Shown: positions 12,320-25,275 of the stretch, in pieces
Numbering within the stretch: position 1 is the stretch's first letter
Layout: every line of letters starts with the position of its first letter
Assembly: GCF_014898055.3 (NCBI RefSeq)
Contig: NW_023603184.1
Coordinates: 110,970,615-111,034,614, forward strand
DNA: 64,000 bases
Origin: Talpa occidentalis
Taxonomy: Eukaryota > Chordata > Mammalia > Eulipotyphla > Talpidae
Direction of reading: 5' to 3'
Program-made: the position numbers and the translations under genes
The notes under the pieces: model-generated
What the model saw: only the letters and a program-made list of their open reading frames with translations
Told to the model about the DNA's origin: nothing
The model's database searches: none

Positions 12320-12580
12320 TATTTAAACTTTATGACTTATTTTTTGGAAGTGATGTTGCATTATACAATATGTTACAAAGGTTCATCATGGAGAATCAAT
12401 ACATGCATATACTATATTAAGTTCACCACTAAAAGTACAAATCAATCCTTCACTATACCATTGTCCCCTCTTCTCCCCAATTTGCTCACTCCGCTCACCC
12501 CTTCCCTTCTGACCATGAATTGGTCTTATACTATGACTTCCAGTAAATATTTTTTAAGTTCTTTAGTTGGAATTTAAACA
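12320..12580 (-). mobile_element. Possible L1 3' UTR remnant
   Basis: Resembles antisense L1 3' UTR (AAGTTCACCACT, then CCCC-rich TTCTCCCCAATTTGCTCAC). Weak similarity only. Confidence 0.35.
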
Positions 12581-13494
12581 ATTTAATTCTTCATTTGGGA
12601 ATATACACCTATAAATTGAGTGGATAAATACCGACACAGATCATACCCTACACAAGATGTGTTCCCTTAGAAGTAGGCCAATTCATCCATTATGGGATCA
12701 AGCCATAAAATTTGAATCCAAGCAGTAATTCTCCAATTAAAGAAACTCTACTTCTCAGTCCTCATGAATCATAACTAGTTAGCATCCAAAACTGGCATGA
12801 ATAAGCCTTAACATAAAAACACCTCATCCAGCCTCAAGAGTTAGAATTTAAGGGAGAAACATATTCAGGTTGTCATTTAAACACAGTATTTTTGAATACC
12901 ATTTTCACCAAATTAGCATCAAATAAACTGCTGTCCAGTGAAATTTTAAAAATATGTAAACATCTTAAACTAGAAAAGCTTAGCCCTGCTAGAAGTCTGT
13001 GTGTGTCCTAACATGATACTGGAGAAAGTACAGTTTTGTCCATGATTATTATATAGCTGTTAAACATTGGCCAACCCTTCTTCAATTCCATATCCCATCT
13101 TGAAGATATTTTCAAACTCGGCTTCTTCATAAAATTTTACTTAACAAGTTATTATTAGAGAATAACATTTTTTTCTGCTTTCTATTTCTTTTCTGCTAAA
13201 TAAATCCAGTATTCATGAATATAATTTGTATGCAATGTTCAGGAATTAATCAGCAAGACATATGGAATCCAGGGGGAAATTTGAAGTTTCTCTCCACTGA
13301 TTGCTTATTGGTTGCAGGGGGTGGGGTTAGTAACTATGGAGTCAAAAGACTGGCACGGGTTAGCCAGGCTCTTATAATACCAATGTGAGCCAGAGAGGTA
13401 ATATTTTTCTCCAGATAAGATATCCTAAGAAAGAAACATTTTATGGTATTCTAGCTGGGTATGCATAACATAAATCTAATAAAAATAAAACTAA

Positions 13495-13780
13495 AGGGCC
13501 TCCCCGGTGGCACAGCGGTTGAGCACTGGGTTGCGAAGCTGCCCGCAGCCTCTGCAGCGCCGGTTCGATCCCAGGCCACCGGGCGAGGGTCCCACATGGC
13601 GCGCAGACCTCTCCTGCCGCCCAGTGCTCCCCTCAGCAGTGCACTTTGTCAGTCTGCCTGTTCTGCTCTCCCCTCTGGCTCTGATGAATTCTCTCACCTT
13701 CCCACGCTTCTGACTGTACCCCAGTGCTTGTATAAATAAATAAATAAATAAATCTAAAAAAAAGGTATAAATAAATAAAT
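13495..13780 (+). repeat. tRNA-derived SINE, young subfamily
   Basis: Full-length sense copy starting GGCCTCCCCGGTGGCACAGC; the tail has (AAAT)n and a second AAAT run. Target duplication AAAAATAAAACTA at 13481-13493 and 13781-13793. Confidence 0.92.
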
Positions 13781-13829
13781 AAAAATAAAACTATGACATA
13801 AACACAAATTAAGAAACCACCAAAAATCT

Positions 13830-14530
13830 CAATATGAAGGAAAATTTAACACTTCAAAGAAGACACATAGGTGACCTATAAAATAGGGTCAACATCATTA
13901 GTCAGAAGGGAAATGCAAATTAAAACCACAATGAATCATGACTACACATCTGCTAGAAACATTAAAATTGAAAAAAACTGATCAGTTTAAGTGTTGGCTG
14001 GAAATTGGAGGATCTGGAACTTTCCTGAAATGTTATTGGAATATAAAATAGTTCAACCACATTTCTTAAGTCTAACATACAGCTACCATGTAATCCACAT
14101 GTTCCTTTACAGCTCTTTACCTGCAGGGTAAACATGTTCACACAAGACTTGTACATGACTGTTCATAGCTTCACATATAATTACCAAAAACTGTAAACAG
14201 CCAAAATGTCCTTCAACAGGTGAATGTATAAAGAATCGACAATATATACAAAGGAATACTTCTCAATAACAAAAAGGAATAAATTATTGATACATGCATC
14301 AATATGGATAAATTTCAAAGTAATTTTGCTGAAAAAACAGTACATTCTATATAAATCTCTAAAAATATAAACTAATCTAGTGACAGTAAGCAGATGAGTG
14401 GCTGTATGCAGAGCAGGGAAGTGAGTAATTGGGCGAGAGATTACAAAGGGACAGACATGTGGAAATTTGTATTCGGACTTCAAAACTTACAAAATTATAT
14501 GATGGAGTCATATAATTATATGATTTAATT
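13830..14530 (+). mobile_element. Old L1 ORF2 3' remnant
   Basis: L1-like order of blocks: GTCAGAAGGGAAATGCAAAT, TTGGAATATAAAATAGTTC, CCAAAATGTCCTTCAACAGG, GGAATACTTCTCAATAAC. It starts just right of a SINE and is heavily diverged. Confidence 0.75.
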
Positions 14531-14539
14531 ATATTATAA

Positions 14540-15955
14540 TAATTATATACAGCTTGTTGTATGGCAATTTGACTCAAAAAGGTTTAAAAATTAGAACCCT
14601 ATTAAATGGAAAAATAAGTGTTTACATCATAAATGGCTCTAAAGAACATTATTGGGACAATTGATGAAAATGGAATATGAATTATACATTAGGTGAAATA
14701 TTAAACCAACGTTAAGTTTCCTGAAATTGTGTAATCATGCTTAGTCACATTAAATATTCAACTTGTTATTAGGAAAAATATACTCTTTCCAAAAATTAAC
14801 CATATGTATATATCTCTATGTAACATGTATTTATCTCCATATATGTGTGTATATAAATATATTTTTATATGTATAGAGAAATTTCTTCTTGAAAATAATT
14901 ATGCTACTATTGAGCAAAACAAATGTGCCACAATAGTAAGAATTAGTGAATCTGATTAACATAAACAAAAAAAATACTATAGTAACCTTCGGTGAGTAAA
15001 ACAGGAGAGGAGAGGGCTGGTAAAAAGGTTCATATATTTATCGTTTTAATCTCTTTAATTTTTAAAATCCTTGGCGTCTTTATTAAGACTTTTTAAAACC
15101 ACCACGGTATTAGGTATTAGGTTGCACCTGCTTTAAATATTCCAGATTGTAGTTCTCTATGGGGAATTCTTGGATCATCACATGATTTTGACTCCATTCA
15201 TTTTGGGAGTAGTCAAGATCCCAGATTCCATTCCATTAAATATGGACTTGTACAGACTGGGTGATCCTCCATTCAAACATCAGCCTTGCATTTCCTCAAC
15301 TTCTACAAGAAAATCTGTCCTCCACCAGCTCAGTAGCCACTAACGACCAACAGCAGAGAAGACCTGCACTCCAGGTACGGGTCAGGAAATAACCTCAAAT
15401 TCACTACCACTCAACATCGTACAAAAGCTCAATTAAAATATAATTATTGATAGTGGCCTGCAGGTTCCAAAGTCCATTCTTTCCTCTAAATAGCCTAAAA
15501 TGTTTTCCTAAATTAAGCCTGGCCAGCAGAGATCCACAAACCTGACCACATCTTCTGAAATCCCCACCTCTACAGAATTGCCTTTTACTGAATTTGGCCT
15601 TGGTGTTGGTTATACGTTAAGACACAGTGAAGGATGTTGTAAGAAACAGCCCTATGAAAAATTTGTCAGCCCATACTGGAGAAGTGTCCACTTCATTACA
15701 TAGTGACTTCTTTGTGAGAATTTACAAGAGAATTTTCTTCCTGGTTTCCCAACCAGAAATAATTATGCTACTCTTGAGCTACTAGCTTGTTTTTATCTTC
15801 TAAACACTATGAATCATGTAACTGATCATTTTTCCTTCTCGATTTTGTCTGCCAAAAATCGTAGAGGTAAATTTGTGGTCAGTTGTTAGCAGGAGTACAG
15901 GACCTCACAATTTCTACTTTGTGTAGTAACCCTATTTCCAGCTTCATTGTTGAAT
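14540..15955. other. Unassigned intergenic sequence
   Basis: TATA/TATG-rich patch at 14805-14875; nothing else recognised. Confidence 0.5.
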
Positions 15956-15959
15956 AAGT

Positions 15960-16160
15960 AAAGAACAAGGGAGCCAGGGTAATTGAGTCCGAGCCCCAAA
16001 ACTCTACCACTTATTATTTGCTTGGTCTCAATCACTTCTCCAGGCCTCAGTTCCTCACATGGGAAGTAGAAAATAAGAGGATCCACTTTATGAGGTTATT
16101 GTCAGGATTAAATGAATTCCTATCTGCAAAGTACAGTACCTACCACACTCTTCTACTAGT
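15960..16160 (+). repeat. MIR SINE
   Basis: GAGTCCGAGCCCCAAAACTC, TTCTCCAGGCCTCAGTTCCT and GAGGTTATTGTCAGGATTAA follow the MIR order. Confidence 0.75.
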
Positions 16161-16184
16161 TTTTAATATAATTTTCTTAATGAG

Positions 16185-16188
<4 letters not shown>

Positions 16189-16261
<73 letters not shown>
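16189..16261 (+). repeat. Compound (CA)n(TA)n microsatellite
   Basis: About 18 CA units followed directly by about 17 TA units, at the end of a MIR. Confidence 0.97.
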
Positions 16262-16264
<3 letters not shown>

Positions 16265-18270
16265 CTTAAATTCTTTCTGGAACAAAACTGGGTATAAACA
16301 AAAGCAAATAATTGGAGATTATAGAAAATGGATATATAAATGTAGCAAGTGAAAGTATTAGAAGTAACATAGGCAAATATTTATATTTTACAAAAACAAA
16401 CTTACACAATAACCACAAAATAGAGTATCAGTTAAATAGACTTCAATCAAGCACTCATGCCTTTCAGAAGCTAGTAGAAATCTGATCATGCCTTGATTTG
16501 CTCCCAATTACAATTTGGATGATGGGTTTCTTTGAGAAAGGGCCCCCTGTTAAACCACAAAACTGTTCAAAGATTGCCACCGGGAGACTACATGAAATTC
16601 TTAATAGACAGGCACAAAGGAAAGGGATTTTCCCTGCGTTAGCTTTGATTAGAGAGTCTGGCCTCTGAAGCAGTATCCCTCTGACTGCTGGACTGAAAAG
16701 GCAAGGCTACCTTTTCTAGTATGCTTATAAAATATTGATTCGGATAACATAAAAGTCAGGTACCTGCCATAGAGAGAGGATAGAAAGAATGTTAAAAAGC
16801 ACTGAAACATTTTATTCCTGACACTAAAGGTAAAATAACAATCTCATGTTTTATTTCTCTGTGATTGAAATAGCACTGCTGATGTGCATTCTGCAGTCTA
16901 TTTCTCTTCAACTTATTTTCTCTCATGCTTCTCTCCAACAACAACTAAAGGGCTAACCTTGGACTTACTTAGGTCAGAGATCAGCAAAAGGATTCTGTTC
17001 TGTGCAAAAATACTTCCTTCAAACTATTACTTGCTATAAACTAGAACTTTGTTCATTAGGCAAAAACACAGCATGTTTTCTCTTCATAAAAATGTCTTAG
17101 ACTAAAGAACAACAAAAAAAGAAAATGTCTAATATTAAACTTTATCAACCACATTGAGATAACTATTTGATTTAACCAAAAACAGTTTTCAATAAAGGAA
17201 AGAAGTTAGTCAACAAGGACGCCACACCCACTATGGGCTCACGGGCACTGGCAATACAACAATGAAATATTTCCTCATGGAACATCCTAATGAATGGAGA
17301 CCAAGAATAACAATGTGCTTGAAGATAAGGGGGAAAATTCATCAAGAAGAGGACAGCATGATGGGAGAAAGGCTGGAACAGAGAGGTACTGCTGAGATAG
17401 TAGAGTCAGGAAAGTGCTCACTGATAAAAGAAATCACAAGAGGCAAGTGATGGATTTTAGGTGAGAAAGAAAAACCACCAGAAAAGCCAGAATAGGGACC
17501 CTGGAGTTAACTTTGCTCATTGCTGAACAGGAGTCAATTTCTGAGTCCTAATTTGGCTCTGTCAACTCCCTGCCCTGCTTAACCTCATCTTTCAGATGAA
17601 GGTAATAATGTTTGCCCTGTCTGTACCTTGGAGCTACTGTTGTTCAAGTCAGTGTTTAGAGAATATTTTGGGCCTCACAGGCAAGAAACATTAGGAAAAG
17701 TACAAGGTACAATTATGTTATTTTCCCCGTATTTTTCTATTTCTTTCAGTTCTGGCCTTTTTTTTTTTTTCCCCAAAGTAAGACAAACAAACAGCTGGTG
17801 GCCTGTTTCTCTCTCTGAGAGCCAGCTTCATTGGTGAGTTTATACATTCCTCATCTTATCAAGGCCAGTCATGAGATCATCCCCTATTCTCAAAGGTCAA
17901 GATCAACGTAAAACTATAAAAGAAAATCTACTGTTTAAGGCAAACACTCTTGCTAAACTATTGCTTGTATGTAAGCATTTACATAGAACTCATTCTCAGA
18001 AAAACAAAAATCACAAGTTGTCACTGAGTCCTTGAGGTAGGAACAATGGCTGTGTAAATAAAAGCCCTGCAGCAGCTTCTTTGCTTGGTATATAGACTGT
18101 TCTAAAGAGGTGAACAAAATCCTATGAGAAATAACTTACTTTTTCTGGGTCTGTGCAATTCAGTTCAACTCTTCAAGCCCTCAGATTGTATTTTACCTTC
18201 TTTCCCTCTTCTTTTCACTATAACAATAGAAGGTGGCTAACCTAGAGGAAACAAGATGATACCACTATGT
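16265..18270. other. Mostly unassigned intergenic sequence
   Basis: Apart from the MIR-like fragment near 17510 I see no repeat or exon. The frames at 17262-17450 and 17628-17837 look like chance. Confidence 0.5.
17510..17660 (+). repeat. MIR-like SINE fragment
   Basis: AATTTGGCTCTGTCAACTCC then TAACCTCATCTTTCAGATGA and GGTAATAATG follow the MIR core order, with divergence. Confidence 0.5.
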
Positions 18271-18274
18271 AAGG

Positions 18275-18476
18275 GAGTTGGAGCCCTGGCCAGGGAGCTA
18301 CCCGCATGGCGCAGCAGACCTCTCCTGTCTGACCCGCTACTCCCCTTAGCAGTGTATTTCAGTAAATCCGTCTGTTCTGCTCCCCACTGCCTCTGGTGAA
18401 TCCTCTCATATCCCCCCCACACCTCTGGTCTTCACCCAGTTCTTGTATGCATAAATAAACCTTTTAAAAAAATAAA
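18275..18476 (+). repeat. 5'-truncated SINE, older subfamily
   Basis: Begins within the body (CCAGGGAGCTACCCGCATGG) and runs to ATAAATAAACC and an A-rich tail. The tRNA-like 5' end is missing and no clear target duplication is seen. Confidence 0.85.
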
Positions 18477-18675
18477 TAAAAACAAGGCATTGTCTACAAG
18501 AAAGTCACTTTAAATATAAAGTTATATACAGTTATGTTTCACTTAACATTTCATTGAATGACAGAACTCATATATGATGGTGGTCCCAATAGGCTACATA
18601 ATACAGCCTCAGTGTGTAAGGGCTGTGTGCTTCTATGACGGTCACTCAGTTATCAAAATCACCTAATAGTTGTTT

Positions 18676-18735
18676 GAGTGTATGTATATGTGTATGTGTG
18701 TGTGTGCATCTATGTTTGTGTGTATATACATATAA
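18676..18735 (+). repeat. TG-rich simple repeat
   Basis: Imperfect TGTATGTG and TGTGTG runs. Confidence 0.8.
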
Positions 18736-19104
18736 GAAATTGAATCAAAAGTTAATGGCTTTTCAAAAGAAAAAATACTAGGTCCCAAAGAATTCACTGG
18801 TAAATTCTGTCAAATATTTAAGGAAAAATCATATCAACTCTCTATAATCTGTTTAAGAAGAAAAAAGCAGAGAAAATGCTTTCTAGCTCATTCTAGGAGG
18901 CCAGCAATACCATAATACCAAAACCAAACAAAGACATTACAGGAAAACTAAAGATCAAATATCTCTCATGAACATAGGTTTTCTTTATAATCCTCAACAA
19001 AATGTTAGTAAATCAAATTCTACAGTATATAGAAAGATTAGAAATCTCAACCAAGTTTGATTTATCCCAGGTAGGCTGGTTCAACACTCACAAAAAATCC
19101 AATT

Positions 19105-19398
19105 AAAGTAAAAGCAAAAACTTAAAGTTTGAAAAGTAAAAGCAAAGGCTGAAAAAGTAAAAGCAAAGGCTGAAAAAGTAAAAGCAAAAGCTGAAAAAGT
19201 GAAAGTAAAGTTTAAAAGTAAAAGCAAAGGCTGAGAAAGCAAAAGCAGAGACTGAGAAAGTAAAAGCAAAGGCTAAGAAAGTAAAAGCAAAGGTAAAAAA
19301 AAAACCAGAACTCTGAAAAGTAAAATTAGAGGTTGAAAGAAAAGTAAAACTTGAAAAAGTAAAAGCAAAAGCAAAAAAAGTAAAAGTAAAAGTTAAAA
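19105..19398 (+). repeat. Minisatellite, ~18-21 bp purine-rich unit
   Basis: About 14 diverged units of the type GTAAAAGCAAAGGCTGAAAA, all purine-rich on the plus strand. Minus-strand open frames here are only repeats of FAFTFSA-type peptide and are not genes. Confidence 0.9.
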
Positions 19399-19487
19399 AT
19401 GTAAACATGATTCATCACAAGTTAAAGAAGAAACAAATCACACAATCCTATCAATAGATACAGGAAACACACTTTAAAAATCTAATG

Positions 19488-19835
19488 CCTATTTATGATT
19501 TTTTTGTATTTTGTTTTTTTACCACACAACCACCACAGCACATTAATCCTCTACCACAGTTCATTGGTCCCCTCCCTACTTTGCTCCTCACTCTCTCCCT
19601 CCCATTCTGGTAGCCTCATTTCTACAGTCGGATTTCTATGGCTTGTTTTGGTTTTATTTTGTCTGTTCATTTTTTTCATATTACACTTTTTAGTGAAATC
19701 AATTTCTAACTTATTTCTTTTAGCACAATTCCCTCCAGATCCATCCACACCACATCTTCCTAAACCACTCATCTGTCTTTAGACACTTACCTTGTTTGCA
19801 TACCTTGGCTACTGTGAACAGCAAAGCCTTTAATG
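19488..19835 (-). mobile_element. L1 3' end remnant nested in another L1
   Basis: Antisense L1 3' UTR and ORF2 end: CTCCCTCCCATTCTGGTAGC, TCCAGATCCATCCACACCAC, TTGGCTACTGTGAACAGC. Confidence 0.75.
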
Positions 19836-19883
19836 ATTTTTAAAACTCTTAGCTAATAATAGAGAGTTACTGCCTCATCTTGA

Positions 19884-19908
19884 TTACACACACAAGCGCA
19901 TGCACACG

Positions 19909-19941
<33 letters not shown>
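19884..19941 (+). repeat. (CA)n microsatellite
   Basis: Interrupted ACACAC... run with GCG interruptions on its left, ending in an uninterrupted CA run. Confidence 0.95.
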
Positions 19942-19943
<2 letters not shown>

Positions 19944-20689
19944 CCTGAGGGCTACATTACACTCTTACGGTAATTAGGAAACTTGAAGCTTTTCCAGGAA
20001 GATAAGGAGCAAGGCAAGGACACCCTCTCATCACTGCTTTTCAACATTGTAACGGAAATCCTAGCTAAGGCAATAAAGGAAATTAAAGGTATCCAGATTA
20101 GGAAGGAAGAAATAAAAACTATTCTTGTTCACAGATGACAAAGCTGTCTTTGTAGTAAACTGTAAAGAAATGAACAACAACTGAGGAATTTTCTCAGTAT
20201 GGGAAAATTCCTATAAGAAAATATAACAAAATTGCAGAATACAAGGTTAATGTACAGAAGTCAATTAGCCTCTATACTAGGAACGATTTGAAATTTAAAA
20301 ACCCACAATATTATTTTCATTAGTATCCCAAAATGAAATACTTAGCTATAAGTCTAACAACATAGGTTTAATATCTATGTGAGGAACATGAGAGAACTGA
20401 AAAACATACAAAACTCCACTTTTTGATCTGCCCTTTGATCTGCCCTATCTGTCCAATTCCATTTTCATCCACTTCTGCCCTCATTCTCCCCCCACATATC
20501 ATACACATATTATGTATTAGTCATACTCAACAAATGCCAGTTCCTGAAAAATCTTCACATTTTTTATATCTTCTGCCTTTACATATCACTATTCTAACAA
20601 GCTTTGAATAGTAGTGGCTATTATCAGCTGATATAAAGGACCATAACAACTAGTATGGCCATCTCTAAGCTTAATGAAGAATATAAAGT

Positions 20690-21770
20690 CAGGTACGACA
20701 TGCTCACTCTCAAAGGCAAGACCACCTCCATTCCAAAACATCTCTTTTCCAGATCTTTGACTAACCTCTCTCCTAGGGTCCCTTTTCTGCTAGTCACTTG
20801 CTTGACTTCTCAGTCGCACTCACTGTTTACCCTCTGCTAAAGCACACGGCTCTCCCAGCTTCATTCACATGACATTGTCCTTGTCCTCCCTTCCTCACCG
20901 TCCCTGCCTAATCTAATCTGCACATTTCCCTCTCTTGCTTGACCTCTAAACATTAGTGTAACACACAACTCCATCCACAGCTTTCTTCCTCTGTTCCTCT
21001 CTACCTGCAGTCTGGGTAAGTTTTGGATAATCTTACTCATTCCCAAGACTCCAAATGCCATCTACTTGTAAATGACTGTAGGGTAAGGTAAAAGGTATCA
21101 GGCTTTTCTGCCCTCCCGCCATCAGGATAGATGAGGGAACCCTGTGATCCTGAATGCATGCCTGATGGCAGGCACCTGAAATGGGTACACCTGCGCTAAG
21201 ACTGTGCTTTTAAGGGAGGCGTCACAGGGATGCCAGAAGCCGAGAAAGCAGCAGCAGAAGCCGAAGAGAAGCCGAGATCACCAGAGAGCCCAGATAGAGT
21301 GAGGATTTGCTGGGGGCTGGGAGGCCTGCCAGCCTGGTGCCTGCCATATGCCTGGTGAACCCCAATAAAAGACCTGCAAAAAGCCACTGAGGACTCTGAC
21401 TCCTCCTTTACCCGGTCTGCATGGGATCAGGAAACCTGCACCTGTCTATTCCTGACTTTACAATGACTCTCACATTTAGACACTCAGCTCCATCTTCCTT
21501 GTCAGTGTCAGGCTCCAGATTCATTTGTCCAACTACCTATTTGACATTTCCTTTGAAGAGTTCTAAATGACATTTGAAATGCAAAACTAAAGTTTCTATC
21601 TCTCCTCCCCCACAAAGGATCTCCATCCTCCCCCATCTTCTTTCTGTTCCTTCTGCCTGGAATACTGTCTCCCAGATATTTATGTGATTGGCCCCTTCCT
21701 GTCATTTAAATCTACACTTGAATCTTACCTATAAAAGCCAGTTCTTGAAATTCTTTCTGTTCTTATTTAC
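20690..21770 (+). mobile_element. Old L2 element, split by a solo LTR
   Basis: L2-like pyrimidine-rich sense sequence, including CCAAATGCCATCTACTTGTAAATGAC before the LTR (in part), TCCAACTACCTATTTGACAT after it, and TTCCTTCTGCCTGGAATACT near the 3' end. Confidence 0.6.
21077..21462 (+). repeat. Solo LTR with target-site duplication, inside an L2
   Basis: A 386-bp element beginning TGTAGGGTAAGG and ending GACTTTACA, flanked by ATGAC on both sides (21072-21076 and 21463-21467), a perfect 5-bp duplication. It has a purine-rich middle with AGAAGCCGA repeats and an AATAAA poly(A) signal at 21364-21369. No internal retroviral sequence adjoins it, so it is a solo LTR left by LTR-LTR recombination. 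It splits an older L2 element whose sequence resumes on the right. Confidence 0.8.
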
Positions 21771-24700
21771 AACAGCTAAGTCTAGTTTAGGTGATTGTAT
21801 GCATGGTGGTTCTCTAAAATAAGACAGGAAACACATGAGGAAGAATGAGTTTTGGTGAAAATTATTTTAATTTAGAAACTGTTGAGTTTAAGATAACCTG
21901 CCCCTCAGGCGGATTACAAGATGGGACTGGTCCTCAGGGAAGAGATAAGGCTGACTGCAGGAGAATGGCAGGTTTGCCTCAGGAAAAAAAAAATGTAAAA
22001 GGACTAATGGGAGAGCACTATGAAATGCCACCCATTTCACTGATGAGTGTAGGAAAAGTTACCAAATAGGGCCAGGGGAATAAGAAGAGGTAGGAAATCC
22101 AGGGCAGAAAGGGGGCACAAAGCAAAGAAGAAATACGTTTCCAGAAGAACAGAGAGATAGGCTTCAGTAGCAAATGAAGTGTAAAAAGACTAAAAAGGGT
22201 TCATTGCTTTTGGCATTGAGAGGTCCAACCACAATGCATTAGAGCTAGAGTGGGGGCAATGACACCAGGCTGCTGATTTTCTATCTGTCTTCACCAGATT
22301 TTAAGCCCCATGAGGGTAGAGCCCAATCTTTCCAGTATATTCACTTTTTTTCAGAACTCACTAGAGTGCTTAACTCACAGTAGGTACTCCTAATCCCCAA
22401 AAGCACTTGCCAGTGAATGAAAGGGAAAGTTTGGGGGGAAGGAGAGGAGAACAGGGAAGGCAGCATAAGAAGAAAAAGGGAGAGAAAATGGATAAAGGAA
22501 AGGAAATGGAAAAGAGGAAACAAAACAAGGAACGGCAGTGCATAGATGGAATCTAGTTGTGTTCCAGATGGGACCCTCATGAGCATATCTACTGTAGAGG
22601 CAAAACAACCCAATAGGGAGTTTTAAGACAGGAAAAAAGACAGACAAAGTTCTGAGAGCAGGTAGGAGAGGGGATCAAGAACTAGTGGAAACAGGAATTT
22701 TATATGGATAACTCAAGGAACACTAAGTTTTAAGATTGACAGAATGTCATTAATAAAACACAAATGATCTAAAAAGGATGATTTTCAGCTATTAATTGGT
22801 TTAGTGATGTAATTATGTGACACAGCTAAAATTTATATCCAATTTTATATTCTTGACTAAATCCTTAATTATCCTAGTTATAATTTGTACTTGTTCCATT
22901 ATTCCCTTCAGTTTTTAAGAAAAACTTTCTACTTTAGCTATAAAACATCACCTCTCGAGGTTAGATGGAAACAGCAGATTAAGGAATGGATATGCTGACT
23001 TTTCACATAGAATAAATGAATCTCATTTTCTTAATTGTTCTTCTTTGCCCATATCAGGACCAACAGAGAGGGACAGAAGAAACAGAGAAATAAGGTTTGT
23101 TGTTTGCTGTACAAAAGATTCCAGTCTGTCTCATCTATTTTAGTCCATGTCCTTTAAGGAATGTAAACTTCTCCCCACCTCCCATTACAGAAAAAGAAAC
23201 TGAATAGTTACTAAACTCGACTGCAGTGCTGTGCTAATATAACCAGACTTCTTTTTACCACACTGAACTGTCATAACCTTTGTCCTGTGCATTTCTACCC
23301 AGAGAACAAGGCTCTACTGATTTCATTGTGCTTTTCTAAAACCTTATTTTGACCTAAGGAAACAAATCTGAGTTTACCTAATTTGATTCTTAGTTGAATA
23401 CAGGCAAGAAATAAAAATTTATTTCAGCCTTCAAACACTAGCTGCCTAACCTAAGACCTCACATCAGATGCCTTATCTCTGTTTCATGAGACATTAGTCA
23501 GAGCTGACCTTAGAGATCATGGTTTTGTAAGAAGATAGTGAGGCACAGGAAGCTGGAGGGCTGACTACATGCCACAAATTATCAACAAAGTTAGGACTGG
23601 AGCACATGTTTCCTTATCCCTAGAACAAATAGGCTTAATTTTCAATTGATCAATTGATTTTCAGGGTGCCCTTAAAAAAAATACACATGACTAAAAAGCT
23701 ATGCTTCAAAGTATAGTGAATCCCATGTGAATCTTCTAAAATAAATTTTGAATTCTACTTCTCAATCATACCCACTTTCACTGATTAAGAACTTTGATAA
23801 CCAGAATCCATATTCCCATGCGGCTTTGGGGTCTTTAATGTCCTGTCATATCTCCTACAGTAAGGATAGGCACTCTGAACAAAGAGGAAGTTTGCTTTGG
23901 TCTACTGAATTTGCAGAGCTAATATATCTAGAGAGAACTTGGAAATAAATGGCTTACTAGGATTTCATGGTTGCTTTTTTTTTATGTGTAGATTTCTGCC
24001 ACATGAGCAACTGAGAGCTCTGGGATAGGTACTGTGGCCTGTGCCCCCAGCATCACATACCCCTTCCTTCCTAATCACGTGCCCTCAGAACCTCTCAGCC
24101 CAAAGGATCTTGTCCCAGCACCATGGGGACTCTGACAACTCACCCAGGCAGGCTGCCTCTGCCTGCAGCCACTAGCTTCCACCTGGGGCTCGCCAGCACT
24201 CCCAAACACCTGTTTACTCCCAGCCTGCTTCCTCCCTCCAACAGTGCAGAGCAGGCTTCACACCCCAGATTTCTTCTGACCAGTGGGAGCTGGTAACCAT
24301 TGGGTTGTTTTTCCACCTTTCCCTCCAACCCACTATTACCCTGAACTCAGTCTCTCTCAGAGACAAAAGCAAATCCCTTTTGCCTTCAAGCACACCAAAC
24401 TCAATCTTTTGAGTCTTTGAACCAAATTCTTGGGTTTTTTTGGGAGTTGTCAAAATTAGGGGTTGCAGATCTCAAGAGCAGAATGAAGAAAGGAAACAAT
24501 TATGAAAGCTTGACACACATGGATCATCCCACTGAAGCTAGAGACACAACCCTCACTCACAGCTGACACATTAAAGGAGAAACGGAGGCCCAAACAAATA
24601 ATCCCTTAAATTCTCCTTTAAGTCCTCTTATCATCCACCAGAGCTTTCTCTAGTCCTGTGAAATGTGTCTGGTAAAATTTCTCTGCCCAATCTACCTGCA

Positions 24701-24939
24701 CTTTTAAAATGCAAAACGTTCCCTTTTTGCTTTTTTTTTAATAACAGTCCCACTCTCTTTTTCTTTTTTTCTCAAATCTCTTCCCTCCAGTTTCTGCCTA
24801 TATGACACCGACTCTGTGCCTCCTCTCCAAACCTCCACCATAAGCAACATAACGCCATAAACGTAAACAACACTAGCACTTCTGGAAGCTTTCTAGGCGT
24901 GCAAATACCTTAGGAAGTGCAGATTGCGTCAGAATTCAT
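21771..24939. other. Mostly unassigned intergenic sequence
   Basis: Includes the small L2/MIR tail at 22270-22400 and a purine-rich tract at 22420-22520. No exon recognised. Confidence 0.5.
22270..22400 (+). mobile_element. L2/MIR 3'-type fragment
   Basis: TTTTAAGCCCCATGAGGGTA and CTAGAGTGCTTAACTCACAG match the usual tail of ancient L2-type repeats. Confidence 0.5.
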
Positions 24940-25275
24940 CTTCAGCAGTGGTTCTCGAGGTGTGGCCTTGGGAGCAATATCGAAGAGTACTGTGAGTTGA
25001 TAGAAATGAAATTCTCACGTCCTACTCCGGACCTACTCAGTCAAACACTGCGGAAGTGGAGTTGAGGGAGCCGTTTCAGGTTGGTCAGGTGCTTCTGATG
25101 TAACTTTGAAGGTATCACGGTACCCATGGCCACATGGTTCTCATTCAACCCTCACAGTAAGTCAGAATCACCTGGGAACATTTAAGACACTGATTCCTGG
25201 GACCCAAGCCCAGAGATCATTTCACCTGGACTGTGATAGAGTCCAGTGTTTCTCGGTGATTTTACTGTTCTGCCA
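24940..25275 (+). mobile_element. hAT (MER5-type) DNA transposon fragments
   Basis: CAGTGGTTCTCGAGGTGTGG is a MER5-type terminus, with AAATGAAATTCTCACGTCCT and CCGGACCTACTCAGTCA following. A second related block (GTCAGAATCACCTGGGAACA, CTGATTCCTGGGACCCAAG) starts near 25150. Confidence 0.7.

Larger units (their letters stand above)
18740..20410 (+). mobile_element. Old L1 ORF2 remnant with nested insertions
   Basis: L1 ORF2 sequence at 18740-19104 (CCAAAGAATTCACTGGTAAA, GCTGGTTCAACACTCAC). It resumes at 19399-19487 (CATGATTCATCACAAG) and 19965-20410 (CTGCTTTTCAACATTGTAAC, ATACAAGGTTAATGTACA). It is split by a minisatellite (19105-19398), an antisense L1 (19488-19830) and a CA repeat. Confidence 0.75.

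Noticed and set aside
1..15000. 3' exons of DNAJC10, expected downstream of FRZB by human synteny
   Set aside because: No block encoding its C terminus with a KDEL ending was seen; the gene probably lies further left.
19081..19408. Phe/Ala/Thr-rich minus-strand frames
   Set aside because: Translation of the minisatellite; repeat peptide, no gene.
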